The notes: generated from the letters alone by a model not told the origin. Shown: positions 1-9,638, numbered from the stretch's first letter. The stretch: 64,000 nt of DNA from Devriesea agamarum (GCF_900070355.1 NZ_LN849456.1:1984001-2048000); one strand, 5' to 3'. Program-made: numbers and translations.

Positions 1-1
1 A

Positions 2-2221
2 TCCTCGCAGCCCACGGGTGATGTCAGGGCACAGGAGGGTCGAAAGAGGGCTGGAGTAGCAGCGGCTTCCACGTCGACGGGGAACAACGCGGCAGGAAAC
101 AAACCAGCGGGGAGTAGGCCTGCTGGACGCAACCTTGCATCGCCCGGACCAGCCAGCGCGCGCTCCGGGAGTGCGAGCTCGGCGAGCGGGAGTTCACAGA
201 ATGCGAGCTCGGCGAGCGGGAGTTCACAGAATGCGAGCTCGGCGGGCGGAAGTTCAAGGAGCGGAAGTTCGGCAGGCGGGCGCACAGAAGGCAGCCGGAA
301 TTTCCTGCTGCGCGCCAGCGCCCTCATGGCCGCCGGATCCATCGTCTCCCGCGCACTCGGGTTCGTAAAGAACTTCCTCATGGGCATGGTTTTTGGCGGC
401 ACCAATACGATCGCCGCCAACGCCTTCAGCGCCGCGAATTTGTTGCCGAACTCCGTGTGGATTCTGGTCGGCGGCGGCGTGCTCAACGCCATTTTGGTTC
501 CTGCGGTCGTGCGCGCGATGACCCATCGCGATGGTGGAACCGACTATTTGTCTCGGCTGGTCACCCTGATTGTGATCCTCTCGCTCGCCGTCACCGCGAT
601 CTGCACGCTGGCCGTGCCGTGGCTGCTGACGGTCGGGAGCGGCCAGCTCAGCTCTCAGGGCTACGTGATGGCGATGTCCGTCGGGTACTGGCTGATGCCG
701 CAGATCATCTTTTCCGCCCTCTACGTGCTGTGCGGCCAGATCCTCAACGCGCACAACAGCTTCGGCCCTTACAGTTGGGCACCGGTGCTCAACAATGTGG
801 TCGGCATTATCGGCGCTCTGGTGTTCCTCGTCCTGTTCGGGACCTGGACGGGTGGTCACGGTCCGTGGACACTCGGGATGATCCTGACCCTAACCTTTAT
901 CAACCTGGGTGGTTCGGCTGCTCAGGTGGCGCTGCTGGTGGTATATGTCCGCGGTCTCGGTTTACGGCTGCGCCCGCGTTGGGGTTTCCGCGGAATGGGC
1001 CTCATGAAGCTCGGCAAAATCGGTATCTGGTCTTTGCTGATGATCGTGCTGGGTCAGTTAGCCGTATTTGCATCCCGCTGGTCCACGGAAAATGCGGGCC
1101 AGATGAGCGCCCATTTACAGGCCAAGCATGACCCCGCATCAAACCTGTTCCCGGCAATTAGTGCCCTCGACAGCGCCTATCTCGCCTTCATGCTGCCGCA
1201 GGGCATTATCGCGGTAACCCTGGTCACGGCCATATTCCCGTCCCTGTCTCGGGCAGCCGCAGCCCAAGACCACACCGCTGTTCAGCGTCAGTATGCGTCG
1301 GTGAGCCGGATCCTACTGGTGCCAATGATGCTGTGCACCGTGCTGTTCACAGTGCTTGCGGCACCCGTGATGTGGGTCATCGTGGGCGGATCCACCCCAG
1401 CCGCATCCCGCGCAACCGGTTGGGTGTTGATCGGGTACATCCTGGGGTTGGTTCCCTTTTCTGCGTCGTACCTGATGAAGCGCGCTTTTTACGCGTATGA
1501 GGATGCCCGGTCCCCGTTCCTCATGCAGATCCCGACCACCGCGGTGTCCTTGGTCGCGGTCATCCCCATTTTGGAATATGTGGACCCGGGGTGGGCTGCC
1601 TTCGCCGCCGCGCTGACCACATCCATTGGGAGCCTTCTGGGCTGGATTCTGGGTGCATTCATTTTGTCGCGCCATCTGCGCCGACGTGGGGCCCGCGGTT
1701 CAACACTGCGTGAAACCGTCGAGGTGTATGCGAAGCTGATCGCTGCCGCTATCGTGTCGGGAATTGCAGGCTATGCGGTGCTGAAGCTGCTGGATTCATT
1801 TCTTTGGTCCTCCCGGATTACCGCCATCATCGTCGGGGTCATCGTCGGCGTGGTGGTCACCGTGGTGTTCTGCGGTATCGCCTTGGCGCTGCGGGTGCGC
1901 GAACTGGGCATGGCGGTCGACATGATTCGCCGTCGGGGCCGAGGCGGACCTGGTGCGCCAGACGCCTCGTCGTCATACACGGGCGGAAGCGGAGCTCACG
2001 GGGTCTCGGATGCTGATTCTGTTCCGTCGGGGGCAGCATTGCTGAACGATGTGGATTCACTTGGGCGTCCCATTGGAACCGGTCTTATGCGCTCTCCGGG
2101 AGCACACCGTCGCCGCGGCGGGGTGCGGGCCCGGACTGGGCGTCGCCAATCAGGCACCCGCCAGGCGGGCCGCAGGCTGAGCACTACTAAAGGATCATCC
2201 CGCACCAACCGACGACGATGA
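2..2221 (+). CDS. murJ: Lipid II flippase MurJ (MviN), 5' end outside window
   Basis: This is a MurJ/MviN-family polytopic membrane protein that flips lipid II across the cytoplasmic membrane for peptidoglycan synthesis. The frame is open from base 2, so the true start lies left of the window; the ATG at 326 is internal because conserved family sequence (RNFLLRASALMAAGSIVSR) runs through it. About 100 visible N-terminal residues are Ser/Gly/Ala-rich and include a 30-bp direct repeat (173-202, 203-232, then a diverged third copy to about 259), so this organism adds a low-complexity cytoplasmic tail. Many hydrophobic segments follow, then a basic C-terminal tail rich in Arg. The next gene encodes the pseudokinase that in mycobacteria is fused to MviN; here the two are separate genes 149 bp apart. 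The family call is firm; the full length is unknown. Confidence 0.93.
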   Translation, partial: SSQPTGDVRAQEGRKRAGVAAASTSTGNNAAGNKPAGSRPAGRNLASPGPASARSGSASSASGSSQNASSASGSSQNASSAGGSSRSGSSAGGRTEGSRNFLLRASALMAAGSIVSRALGFVKNFLMGMVFGGTNTIAANAFSAANLLPNSVWILVGGGVLNAILVPAVVRAMTHRDGGTDYLSRLVTLIVILSLAVTAICTLAVPWLLTVGSGQLSSQGYVMAMSVGYWLMPQIIFSALYVLCGQILNAHNSFGPYSWAPVLNNVVGIIGALVFLVLFGTWTGGHGPWTLGMILTLTFINLGGSAAQVALLVVYVRGLGLRLRPRWGFRGMGLMKLGKIGIWSLLMIVLGQLAVFASRWSTENAGQMSAHLQAKHDPASNLFPAISALDSAYLAFMLPQGIIAVTLVTAIFPSLSRAAAAQDHTAVQRQYASVSRILLVPMMLCTVLFTVLAAPVMWVIVGGSTPAASRATGWVLIGYILGLVPFSASYLMKRAFYAYEDARSPFLMQIPTTAVSLVAVIPILEYVDPGWAAFAAALTTSIGSLLGWILGAFILSRHLRRRGARGSTLRETVEVYAKLIAAAIVSGIAGYAVLKLLDSFLWSSRITAIIVGVIVGVVVTVVFCGIALALRVRELGMAVDMIRRRGRGGPGAPDASSSYTGGSGAHGVSDADSVPSGAALLNDVDSLGRPIGTGLMRSPGAHRRRGGVRARTGRRQSGTRQAGRRLSTTKGSSRTNRRR
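173..259 (+). repeat. 30-bp in-frame repeat in murJ N-terminal tail
   Basis: Two identical 30-bp units (173-202 and 203-232) are followed by a diverged partial copy. They encode a Ser/Ala/Gly-rich decapeptide repeated in the cytoplasmic extension of MurJ. Confidence 0.85.
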
Positions 2222-2370
2222 CATAGGCCTTATCGACGAGAACTCGTACCATGGGGCATACGGTGAGGATGTATTTGGCCCTCAGTTGACAGAGCATGAC
2301 CGCTTTATGTGCGGGAACGTCGCGATGTTCCCGCGCGAGCACAGCCCGGATGACCACATAAGGACGAGGT

Positions 2371-5300
2371 GTGAACGAGCAACGTCACAACAGCAGCCCC
2401 TTAGCGGGACGGTTGGAGATCCTCGGCGACATTGATCTCGGCCCGCGCACACCGCCAGGGGTGAGTTATCACCATGCTCGCGCGCTACCAAACGGCGAGG
2501 ATGTCGATGTTGTGTTGGTCAAAGGGCCAGCCGCGCTGGAAGCCGCTGATGCTGCTCGTCGCGCATTCCTGGTTCAAAGTCCGCGTCTGGCACGGCTGAT
2601 AGACATTGAGACCGTTGAGGATGATGACGGTCACTCGTTCAGCTATGTGGTGATGGAACGGAACACGGACCCATCGCTCAGGGACATTATGTCCTGCTCA
2701 ATATTGCGACCTGAGACTATTCGCTCGATTGTCGGAGAAGCTGCTCTCGGCCTCGACTCAGCGCGCCGACGAGGACTGCGCCACCAGAACCTCGATGCGC
2801 GTCGAGTCCGGGTCAATCTCGATTCCGGACGGGTCAGTGTGGTCGGGATCGGTATTGAAGCCGCGGTCATTGCTCAGGCCCCGGTTCCAGCATCCCAGGC
2901 ACACAGCCCCGGTGAGGGTGAGTCGGCGTCAGACCCAGAGCATGATTCAACCTCTCACCATGAGACTTCCGCTGGTGGAAGCAAGGCCACCGAAGGAAGC
3001 TCGGTGGCATCTGACAGTTCGCTGGATGTGACCGCATTGGCTGCGATCCTGTTTCAGGGGATGACAGGGGTTGATCCCCTGTCTGATGATTCTGCCGTCA
3101 ATGACGACGGTCAGGTTCTGGCACCTTCTAGCTTGGTGTCGCGGCCCATTCCCGAAGATCTCGACCTGCTCACGACTCTGGTGCTGCGCGGAGATAGTGA
3201 TGCCCCCGCAACCGTGCGCGAGTTCGTCGACGATTTGCGTCCCTGGCAGTCGGTTCCGGTGACCTTGGAGGCATGGGATCCAAATTCTCCGTCCGCACCT
3301 GTTCCTGATGAGCCCTACGATCAGGCGTCTGATGACTATGACGACGTCTGTGATGTGCCGACGGCTCTCATGCCACGCGTGTCCGCGGATAGCGGTGGTG
3401 CTGTCACAAAGACCGGTGGCGCCATCGGTGACGCGGGGGCGAGCGCTGCAACCGTGGCCGGAGCGACAGCCGCCGGGGCGACCGTTATCGGAGCCGCCGC
3501 GCTGGCCGGGGGTGTAGGCGCTGGTGGTACCGCATTCGCTAAGACCGTAAGCGCTGCTAGCGAGGCTGAGACTGACGGCGATGTCAGGTCTGCCGATGCT
3601 GGAGGCACAGCGATCATCGGTGCAGCCGATGAGGCTGCGGAGAACACGGATGATGCCGAAGATGCGCACGCCACCAACGATGACCTCCACCATGGAGAGA
3701 TTCCAGACCATGGGGATGAGCCCGGGCATGAGGATATACCCGGCGATGTGGCCGCGGATAGCGTTCACGACAGAGCTGAACAGGCCGATCAACTGACCGA
3801 TGATTCCGTTGAGCTATCCGATGATTCGGAGGTCCATGTCGAACAATCTCCCACCATGCAGTTCACCGTGGGTCTCCTTCGAGACGCCGAACGTCCTCGC
3901 ACTGGCTGGCCGGGCGCTCCGACCATCACCCCGGCGCACATTGCCGCTGCTCAGGATGATGCAGATGCTGAGGATGACCACACCGATGGCGATTTTGCAC
4001 CGGATGATAGTGCCACCTTGCACGGGGGTAGTGCAGCCGCACACGGGGATGACGCAGCCCTGCAGGGGCATGACGTAGCCACACACGGCGATAACATCGC
4101 ACCACACGGGGATAGCGTCACCGCACAGAGCGATTTTGCTGACGTTCAGGCTGGCACATCCGCCGGTGGTGAAGGGTATGAACAGGACGATTCCTCGGTG
4201 ACGTTTGGGGATGACGACCATACCGGCCAAGTTCACGGGACGCCCGAGGAACAGCAGGACGGCGCTGCGGAGATTTCCGAATCTGCCGCTGACGCACACG
4301 CGTTAGTCAATGACCTGGCTCTGACTTCTGACCGTCCCGCGTCGCAGTACCCCGTCCGATTGGATATCAATTCTGATACTGATCGCACGGCCCCTTCGAC
4401 CGGCGCCTCGACCGGGGCAGCGGCATCGACAGCTGCTCTGCCACAGGCGGCTGCATCAGCTCGACCATTTCCTATCTCGCTGCCAATATCATCGCCCCCG
4501 TCGATGCCGTCCACTCCATCAGCTCCGCCCTCGCAGTCAGCGGCTGGATCAAGCCACAGTGCCCCTGCTCATTCGGACACCGACCCGCAACTCGACGTTC
4601 GTAACGCAATCAGCCCAGGTCAGCCCACGCGCAAACACCAGCAGCCCCCGGATGCAACGGTGAAGCTGAGTGCGCTAGATGTGCCGGCCCCAGCTCCAGC
4701 AGGCCCCATTGTGGTGCCTGGACGAGATCGGGACTGGACTGCGAGCACTAATGCTCTGAGCCAGTCGACAGGAAACGTGTCCGTGGACTCATCGCCCACC
4801 ACTCTCATCCGAGATGTGATGGGGGTGGCGATGGCTTCTGACGATGCCGACACCTATCGCCTTGGTCCGCAAGATGCGAAGGGTAAGTCTGATCAGACAC
4901 GCTGGATTCTGCTCGGGGCCCTGGTGCTGATCGTGCTTGCCCTGGTGCTCGCGATCACCGCGATCACCTCAGTCACCCGCGACCGCACCGCTTTACCTGC
5001 TCCGACGCATAGCGCATCCGCTGCGCCGGCTCCTTCTGGGCAGACATCTCCACCGGCGAACGTGACTCCTTCACCAACCCCGACCCCAACCTCGGCCCCA
5101 CCCGTGATTGGGAATGTGTCAGTGGTATCCCAGCCCTCTGGAGCAGCTGATTACCAGGATCGAGCCGGGAATGTCACGGATGATAATCCGGCCACCGAGT
5201 GGCGAACGAAGATTTACAAGAATGCGAACTTTGGCCGCATGAAAGACGGCCAAGGTCTTCTCATAGCGCTGCAAAATCAAAGCGACGTGCACGCCGTCAC

Positions 5301-5520
5301 CGTCACCTCGCCAACTCCAGGCGGAACGGTTGAATTGCGGCAGGTAAATGCGGATGGTAGCCCTGGCGATGTGCTCGTGTCTCAGCCGCTTGCCGATGGT
5401 GATACCAAACTCCAACCACCGAACCCGGTTAAGGCCCAGCAACTCATGATCTGGTTCCCCGAACTACCGCCGGATGCGGGAGGTTACCGCGTGCGTATTT
5501 CCGAGGTCAGCGTCGAGTGA
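2371..5520 (+). CDS. Membrane-anchored pseudokinase with extracellular discoidin-like domain (MurJ partner)
   Basis: A GTG start at 2371 gives 1049 residues. Residues 1 to about 290 resemble a Ser/Thr kinase fold but are degenerate: the HRD catalytic loop reads HQN near residue 137 (GLRHQNLDARRV) and the DFG position reads VGIG, so catalysis is unlikely. A long acidic Asp/Glu/His/Ala-rich linker follows (about 300-840), containing six tandem 7-residue units of the HGDxxAx type. One TM helix lies near 845-868, then a Pro/Thr spacer and a C-terminal domain of about 140 residues that resembles the discoidin/galactose-binding domain of actinobacterial MviN proteins. Known from mycobacteria: the MviN pseudokinase domain binds the FHA protein FhaA when phosphorylated and restrains peptidoglycan synthesis. 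The position directly after murJ supports the same role, which is inference here. Confidence 0.82.
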   Translation: MNEQRHNSSPLAGRLEILGDIDLGPRTPPGVSYHHARALPNGEDVDVVLVKGPAALEAADAARRAFLVQSPRLARLIDIETVEDDDGHSFSYVVMERNTDPSLRDIMSCSILRPETIRSIVGEAALGLDSARRRGLRHQNLDARRVRVNLDSGRVSVVGIGIEAAVIAQAPVPASQAHSPGEGESASDPEHDSTSHHETSAGGSKATEGSSVASDSSLDVTALAAILFQGMTGVDPLSDDSAVNDDGQVLAPSSLVSRPIPEDLDLLTTLVLRGDSDAPATVREFVDDLRPWQSVPVTLEAWDPNSPSAPVPDEPYDQASDDYDDVCDVPTALMPRVSADSGGAVTKTGGAIGDAGASAATVAGATAAGATVIGAAALAGGVGAGGTAFAKTVSAASEAETDGDVRSADAGGTAIIGAADEAAENTDDAEDAHATNDDLHHGEIPDHGDEPGHEDIPGDVAADSVHDRAEQADQLTDDSVELSDDSEVHVEQSPTMQFTVGLLRDAERPRTGWPGAPTITPAHIAAAQDDADAEDDHTDGDFAPDDSATLHGGSAAAHGDDAALQGHDVATHGDNIAPHGDSVTAQSDFADVQAGTSAGGEGYEQDDSSVTFGDDDHTGQVHGTPEEQQDGAAEISESAADAHALVNDLALTSDRPASQYPVRLDINSDTDRTAPSTGASTGAAASTAALPQAAASARPFPISLPISSPPSMPSTPSAPPSQSAAGSSHSAPAHSDTDPQLDVRNAISPGQPTRKHQQPPDATVKLSALDVPAPAPAGPIVVPGRDRDWTASTNALSQSTGNVSVDSSPTTLIRDVMGVAMASDDADTYRLGPQDAKGKSDQTRWILLGALVLIVLALVLAITAITSVTRDRTALPAPTHSASAAPAPSGQTSPPANVTPSPTPTPTSAPPVIGNVSVVSQPSGAADYQDRAGNVTDDNPATEWRTKIYKNANFGRMKDGQGLLIALQNQSDVHAVTVTSPTPGGTVELRQVNADGSPGDVLVSQPLADGDTKLQPPNPVKAQQLMIWFPELPPDAGGYRVRISEVSVE
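4021..4146 (+). repeat. 21-bp tandem repeat in pseudokinase linker
   Basis: Six diverged 21-bp units encode seven-residue repeats beginning HG or Q (HGGSAAA, HGDDAAL, QGHDVAT and so on). They lie in the acidic intracellular linker. Confidence 0.8.
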
Positions 5521-5527
5521 TCAGCGT

Positions 5528-6313
5528 ATGAGCTCGGCACACGGTGATCCAGAGCCGATGACACGTCCTAGCGATCTCGCATCGCAACGCGGCGCTGGGA
5601 TCGCGGAAACGCGCAATGCAGGTGCCGGTGGGGAGGCGACCCCTGTCGAAGCCTCTGTCGATTCCTCTGTCCACGGCTCTGTCCAGGGCTCTGACGAGAG
5701 CTCTGCGTCGGAGTCCAATGATCACCGTCCCGGGGCCTCGTCGAGCGCGCGTGTTGGTAGATTCCGACCTCTCCGGCTTCCCTTGGCTTCCCCAGCCAGT
5801 TGGTGGCCCCGCACCATTCCGACAGGGACGCTGATCGTGTTCATGGTCTGCGCCATGCTGCTCGGTTTTCTGCTATCTAAAGCACTGGTGATGTCCACGG
5901 CTAATACCGCCTTTTCAACCTCTGATGTTCAAGCGGCCGACAACCAGAGCACGCCAGCGCTCAACTCAGCCGGTTTACCCGTCGTTTCTGAAACTGGGCT
6001 CGGTCAGGAAGTGCAGAAACTGGTGACCACGGGAAGTCAGCCCGCTCCGGTTTCCTTTGATGTGGCGTTGTGTATGAGCCGCTTAAAGATGACTGAACCG
6101 GCCCTGCTGTTAGAAGAAATCCAATGGTCACCCAGTGATCAACACGGTTGGATCATCGTGCACTCACCGCGCACAATCCAAGAGCTCCGTACCAACGGTG
6201 GAGCCGTCGGTGCGCTGGTCGTTCAGTCCTCGTGTGGGATGCAAAACAGTAGTTCTGCAGACGCGTCGATACTGTGGAACGGTAGTGTCATGTTGATGTC
6301 GGGGCCGGTGTAA
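5528..6313 (+). CDS. Single-pass membrane protein of unknown function
   Basis: The ATG at 5528 is chosen because it follows the pseudokinase stop by 7 bp; the frame opens further upstream but would overlap that gene. The product has 261 residues. Residues 1-85 are low-complexity and rich in Ser/Glu/Gly, with short Ser-Val-x-Gly-Ser repeats. One hydrophobic segment (IVFMVCAMLLGFLLSKALVM) lies near residues 102-121. The remaining roughly 140 residues, probably extracytoplasmic, contain two Cys and no motif I recognise. Many actinobacteria have sigM and its anti-sigma gene between murJ and trxB; this protein resembles neither clearly. Its place in the rightward murJ-trxB group suggests an envelope role, but that is weak inference. 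Confidence 0.7.
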   Translation: MSSAHGDPEPMTRPSDLASQRGAGIAETRNAGAGGEATPVEASVDSSVHGSVQGSDESSASESNDHRPGASSSARVGRFRPLRLPLASPASWWPRTIPTGTLIVFMVCAMLLGFLLSKALVMSTANTAFSTSDVQAADNQSTPALNSAGLPVVSETGLGQEVQKLVTTGSQPAPVSFDVALCMSRLKMTEPALLLEEIQWSPSDQHGWIIVHSPRTIQELRTNGGAVGALVVQSSCGMQNSSSADASILWNGSVMLMSGPV

Positions 6314-6431
6314 TCATGCGATCCTGGTGTTCCGCCACGGACTGATTGTTTTGCAACATGGCGCACTCATCGACGTTCGCGTCGTGTCGAGCTTTCGCGA
6401 CGACGCCGACTGACCCTGTGAAAGGATTCCT

Positions 6432-7388
6432 GTGACCGAGAACCCGTCGGCGACAAGCCCTCTGCACGACCTCATCATTATTGGCTCGGGGCCCGCGGGC
6501 TACACAGCCGCGATTTATGCTGCCCGAGCTGAGCTTCGACCCATCGTCCTGGCAGGCGCCTTAGAGTCCGGCGGTGCCCTGATGAAGACCACCGAAGTCG
6601 AAAACTTTCCCGGGTTCCCGGACGGCATTATGGGCCCAGACCTGATGGGCAACATGCAGCAACAGGCTGAACGTTTCGGTGCTGAGATCGTGATGGAAGA
6701 TGTGGTTTCTGTCGATCTCACTTCGGACATCAAAACCGCCACTTTAGATGACGGCACGGTCTATCGCGCACGGTCGGTCATTCTTGCAACCGGCTCGGCA
6801 TACCGGGAACTGGGTCTTCCCGATGAACAGCGGCTATCAGGGCGGGGTGTTAGCTGGTGCGCGACCTGCGACGGTTTCTTCTTTAAAGACAAGGACATTG
6901 CGGTGGTCGGCGGGGGCGATAGCGCTGTCGAGGAGGCAACATTCCTCACCCGCTTTGCGTCCTCGGTCACGCTTATTCACCGCCGCGACGCGTTGCGGGC
7001 ATCAAAGATCATGGCTGCCCGCGCCGAGGCCGACCCCAAGCTTTCTCTGCTCTGGAACAAGGAAGTGACCGTGATCCACGGTGAGAACAGCGTTGACGGT
7101 TTGACCTTGCGCGACACTGTTACTGGGGAAAACAGCACCCTAAACGTGTCCGCCCTTTTCGTGGCCATTGGACACCTGCCGCGCACCGATCTTTTCGCAG
7201 GTCAGATTGAGTTGGACTCCGAGGGCTACATTGTCTGCAAGGACCGCTCCACGTACACCTCGGTTGACGGAGTCTTCGCATGCGGCGACGCGGTCGATCA
7301 CACCTATCGCCAAGCGATCACCGCCGCTGGCTCCGGGTGCTCTGCTGCTCTCGACGCTGAACGCTGGCTCGCCGCCCAAAACGATTAG
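6432..7388 (+). CDS. trxB: Thioredoxin-disulfide reductase
   Basis: This FAD/NADPH flavoenzyme reduces thioredoxin in the cytoplasm. The GTG start follows an AAAGGA ribosome site. Visible features are the N-terminal FAD-binding [15 protein letters not shown], the redox-active CATC pair (Cys near 143 and 146, in [11 protein letters not shown]), the NADPH-binding [10 protein letters not shown], and the C-terminal FAD motif VFACGDAVD. The length of 318 residues is normal for the low-molecular-weight family. In actinobacteria trxB is usually followed by trxA and parB; here the thioredoxin-like gene is degenerate, so this reductase may serve another thioredoxin elsewhere. Confidence 0.96.
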   Translation: MTENPSATSPLHDLIIIGSGPAGYTAAIYAARAELRPIVLAGALESGGALMKTTEVENFPGFPDGIMGPDLMGNMQQQAERFGAEIVMEDVVSVDLTSDIKTATLDDGTVYRARSVILATGSAYRELGLPDEQRLSGRGVSWCATCDGFFFKDKDIAVVGGGDSAVEEATFLTRFASSVTLIHRRDALRASKIMAARAEADPKLSLLWNKEVTVIHGENSVDGLTLRDTVTGENSTLNVSALFVAIGHLPRTDLFAGQIELDSEGYIVCKDRSTYTSVDGVFACGDAVDHTYRQAITAAGSGCSAALDAERWLAAQND

Positions 7389-7753
7389 GCGGGCGCAGGG
7401 TGTGGACTGCGAGCTAGGTAGGGGCTGCAAGCTAAGTAGAGATGTAACTTCGGTCTAGGTGTCTGCGGCAAGGGTTGCGGTCAGAGGCCTCTACCTAGGG
7501 ACCGCGATAGGTGTTGATGATCAGCCGAGCTAGCTAGCCGCCACAGTTGGGCTAGATTCCCGCAGGCGGTGGACAGGCTGGTAGACCGCCAACAGCACAG
7601 GCGGAGGGGTTGACACCTTAATGGTTTCAACCCCTCCACGCGACACAGGGCCATGGTCAGGTGCGTCGTAGTATCAACTTGAGTGCAGGAATGGTGTCCG
7701 TGGGGAGTAAAACAGGTCGGTGCGACAGTACATTCTCGCGATAGTCTGACTCG
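7389..7753. other. Intergenic region trxB to thioredoxin-like gene
   Basis: This stretch of 365 bp has no convincing coding frame. It holds one strong inverted repeat (7603-7637) and no other feature I can support. No good ribosome site precedes the GTG at 7754. Confidence 0.6.
7603..7637 (+). terminator. Hairpin, possible trxB terminator
   Basis: GGAGGGGTTGA (7603-7613) pairs perfectly with TCAACCCCTCC (7627-7637), and ACC/GGT can extend pairing inside the loop. There is no T-run after it, so it may be a T-less terminator or a protein/RNA structure. Confidence 0.5.
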
Positions 7754-8272
7754 GTGTCGACCGTCCGCAAAAACTCACCCCATGAGGGCCATGAGGGCCA
7801 TGAGGGCCATGAGGGCCATGAGGGCCATGAGGGCCATGAGGGCCATGAGGGCCATGAGGGCCATGAGGGCCATGAGGGCACGATAACCGAGGGTGATGGG
7901 GTGCGCGATATCCGGTCACCCGATATACGACTCATTTTGTTTTTCGCACCAGGCCGCACCGCGTGTAACCCCGCGCGTTTGGCAACCGAAGAGCTTGCGC
8001 AACGATGGGGCGATACGGTCACCACCGTGGCCTGCGATGTTGATCGCTACCCGCGCGTTATCGACGCGTATCGTCTACAAATCCTTCCCACCTGGGTTTG
8101 CCAACAATTCATACCTGGAGAGCAACTACTCGATTCCGACGACAAACCTGCGGGACACGAGATGGACCGGTTAGCGGGATCCGCTGCCAAGCACCAAATC
8201 GCATCCCTGGTCGAAAGATGCACGAATGAAAGCCGAGCACCTAGCCAACGGGACAACCGACTCGACGCCTAG
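7754..8272 (+). CDS. Degenerate thioredoxin-like protein with His-Glu-Gly repeat leader
   Basis: The frame from GTG 7754 gives 172 residues. The thioredoxin fold is recognisable: FFAPGRTACNP aligns with the canonical FWAPWCGPC region, followed by LATEELAQRW and the cis-Pro loop ILPTW (Pro112). The first active-site Cys is replaced by Arg68 and only Cys71 remains, so dithiol exchange is not expected. Residues 10-42 are 11 perfect HEG units. The start is uncertain: GTG at 7901 has a better upstream GAGGG ribosome site and would yield 124 residues, close to a normal thioredoxin, leaving the repeat in the 5' leader. The position after trxB matches trxA in related genomes. The gene may be a decaying trxA or may have been repurposed. 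Confidence 0.65.
   Translation: MSTVRKNSPHEGHEGHEGHEGHEGHEGHEGHEGHEGHEGHEGTITEGDGVRDIRSPDIRLILFFAPGRTACNPARLATEELAQRWGDTVTTVACDVDRYPRVIDAYRLQILPTWVCQQFIPGEQLLDSDDKPAGHEMDRLAGSAAKHQIASLVERCTNESRAPSQRDNRLDA
7781..7879 (+). repeat. Perfect 9-bp tandem repeat, 11 copies
   Basis: CATGAGGGC is repeated eleven times without a mismatch. In the thioredoxin-like frame it encodes (His-Glu-Gly)11. Each unit also contains ATG and a GAGGG ribosome-site-like core. Copy identity implies recent slippage; a 9-bp unit preserves frame. Confidence 0.95.
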
Positions 8273-8582
8273 TTTTCAACGTAGTCGTCAAGCATGCACG
8301 ACGGTACACGTTGAGGACTCGGCCATGGAGAACACAGGTTACTAGTTAGTAATTAAATGGGGAGCTGTTTATATGTTTTGTCACCTATAAGCATATCTAG
8401 GTGTTGTAGTTGTAGATACTGGTTAGCGGTGATTAGTTCTTACATTAGACGGCCACGTGGAATGGGGTTATCTACGCGAGTCTGAACGTAATCGCCTGCT
8501 AGCCTTTGGTGAACTCCGCGTTCGATGCAGCGTATGTCCACCGCAGGGCAACGGATTGGTTAGCAGTTTCTGGTACCCATCA

Positions 8583-8705
8583 TGTGGATAACTTTTGATT
8601 TTGTGAGTTGCTCAGAGTGCCATGACCACGTGAAACGTGGATTATCAACAAAGCCGCCTCGCTATCCACACACCTACACGATTTTGTAGCGTGCGGTTAT
8701 CCACA
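8583..8705. promoter_or_regulatory. DnaA-box cluster outside the dnaA-dnaN origin
   Basis: Perfect boxes are TGTGGATAA (8583-8591, minus) and TTATCCACA (8697-8705, plus). One-mismatch boxes are TTATCAACA (8642-8650) and CTATCCACA (8662-8670). Four boxes in 123 bp, about 11 kb from dnaA, could titrate DnaA or form a secondary origin element. Function is inferred. Confidence 0.6.
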
Positions 8706-8785
8706 GCAGCATCCACTGTTGTGTGTTCTCCTTTGCGGCGATCCTTAGCATCATCATGAACCCACAACAGCGTGTGCAATTTGAG

Positions 8786-8799
8786 GTTTCACGTGACAC
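8786..8799. promoter_or_regulatory. parS-like site, one mismatch
   Basis: GTTTCACGTGACAC differs from the parS core GTTTCACGTGAAAC at one base. It is the leftmost member of the array. Confidence 0.6.
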
Positions 8800-9624
8800 A
8801 CCGGAATCTCCTGACACCGACCAGCTCCGCTCCATTCACCGCAACCGAACTGTCCTGCTCAATGGAGCATAGGGCAGAGGGTCCATCTACCAGATATCCA
8901 GTGCCTCCTTGCGCTCGTCACTTAGGTTGTCTGAATCCTGTGCTGGACGGACCGATGGGGTTACCAACCTGCATAGACCTTAGAATCTTGGCGGACTAGC
9001 GACCTCAATAGGCCCCGCAGACAATGGTTTTTAGACCTCTCTATCACCTCGGCCTAGTCATACTGCACCTGGATGGACCACATCTCGGGTTCCCAGAAAA
9101 CCTATGGCCAAGCGCTTTCACTCTGATCATCACATCATCGATCATGCAAGAATGCGGAACAGTTAGCTTGATCCGTCACAAGTATCCCAACTAACGCAGA
9201 AGATGGACCTTCTGTGATTGCACGGGGAGTAACCCTATGGCTTAGGGCTACTCAAAACCAGGGTCTACCATACGAATGGTGCGATTAGGCTTGGCGAACC
9301 ATAGCGTCGAGCAACGTCGAATGTTCGCTGACATCGGCTCCAAACCAGCGCGAAACCAATGCTAGTACCAACGCCAATGACACCTAATCATTCGCCATTC
9401 ACAAACCGGCCTCGGAGCTAAATACCTTTCTCCGGATCAAGCGATCCCTCCCCACAGATCTAGGATCAAAAGACCAGGCGCATCCTTAGATGGCGACACA
9501 CCCATCTCTTCCTATGAACATCCAATTGCGGGTTGCAGACCTGGCGTACAGAAGGTAGTGCATTCGCCCACCCCTTCACCTCCAGACCTTCACGCAACCC
9601 AGGGAGTCTTCTCTAGATGTTCGC

Positions 9625-9638
9625 GTTTCCCGTGAAAC
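9625..9638. promoter_or_regulatory. parS-like site, one mismatch
   Basis: GTTTCCCGTGAAAC has one mismatch to the parS core, in the central CACGTG. Confidence 0.55.

Noticed and set aside
326-2221. murJ starting at ATG 326
   Set aside because: Conserved MurJ sequence continues upstream in frame to the window edge, so this ATG is internal.
7781-7879. CRISPR-like array
   Set aside because: Units are 9 bp, head to tail, with no spacers and no cas genes nearby.
7657-8025. Minus-strand frame with Ser-Trp-Pro repeats opposite the 9-bp array
   Set aside because: It is only the complement of the tandem repeat and of the thioredoxin-like gene.
8453-8460. CCACGTGG palindrome as a parS site
   Set aside because: Only the inner CACGTG agrees with parS; the GTTT/AAAC arms are missing.
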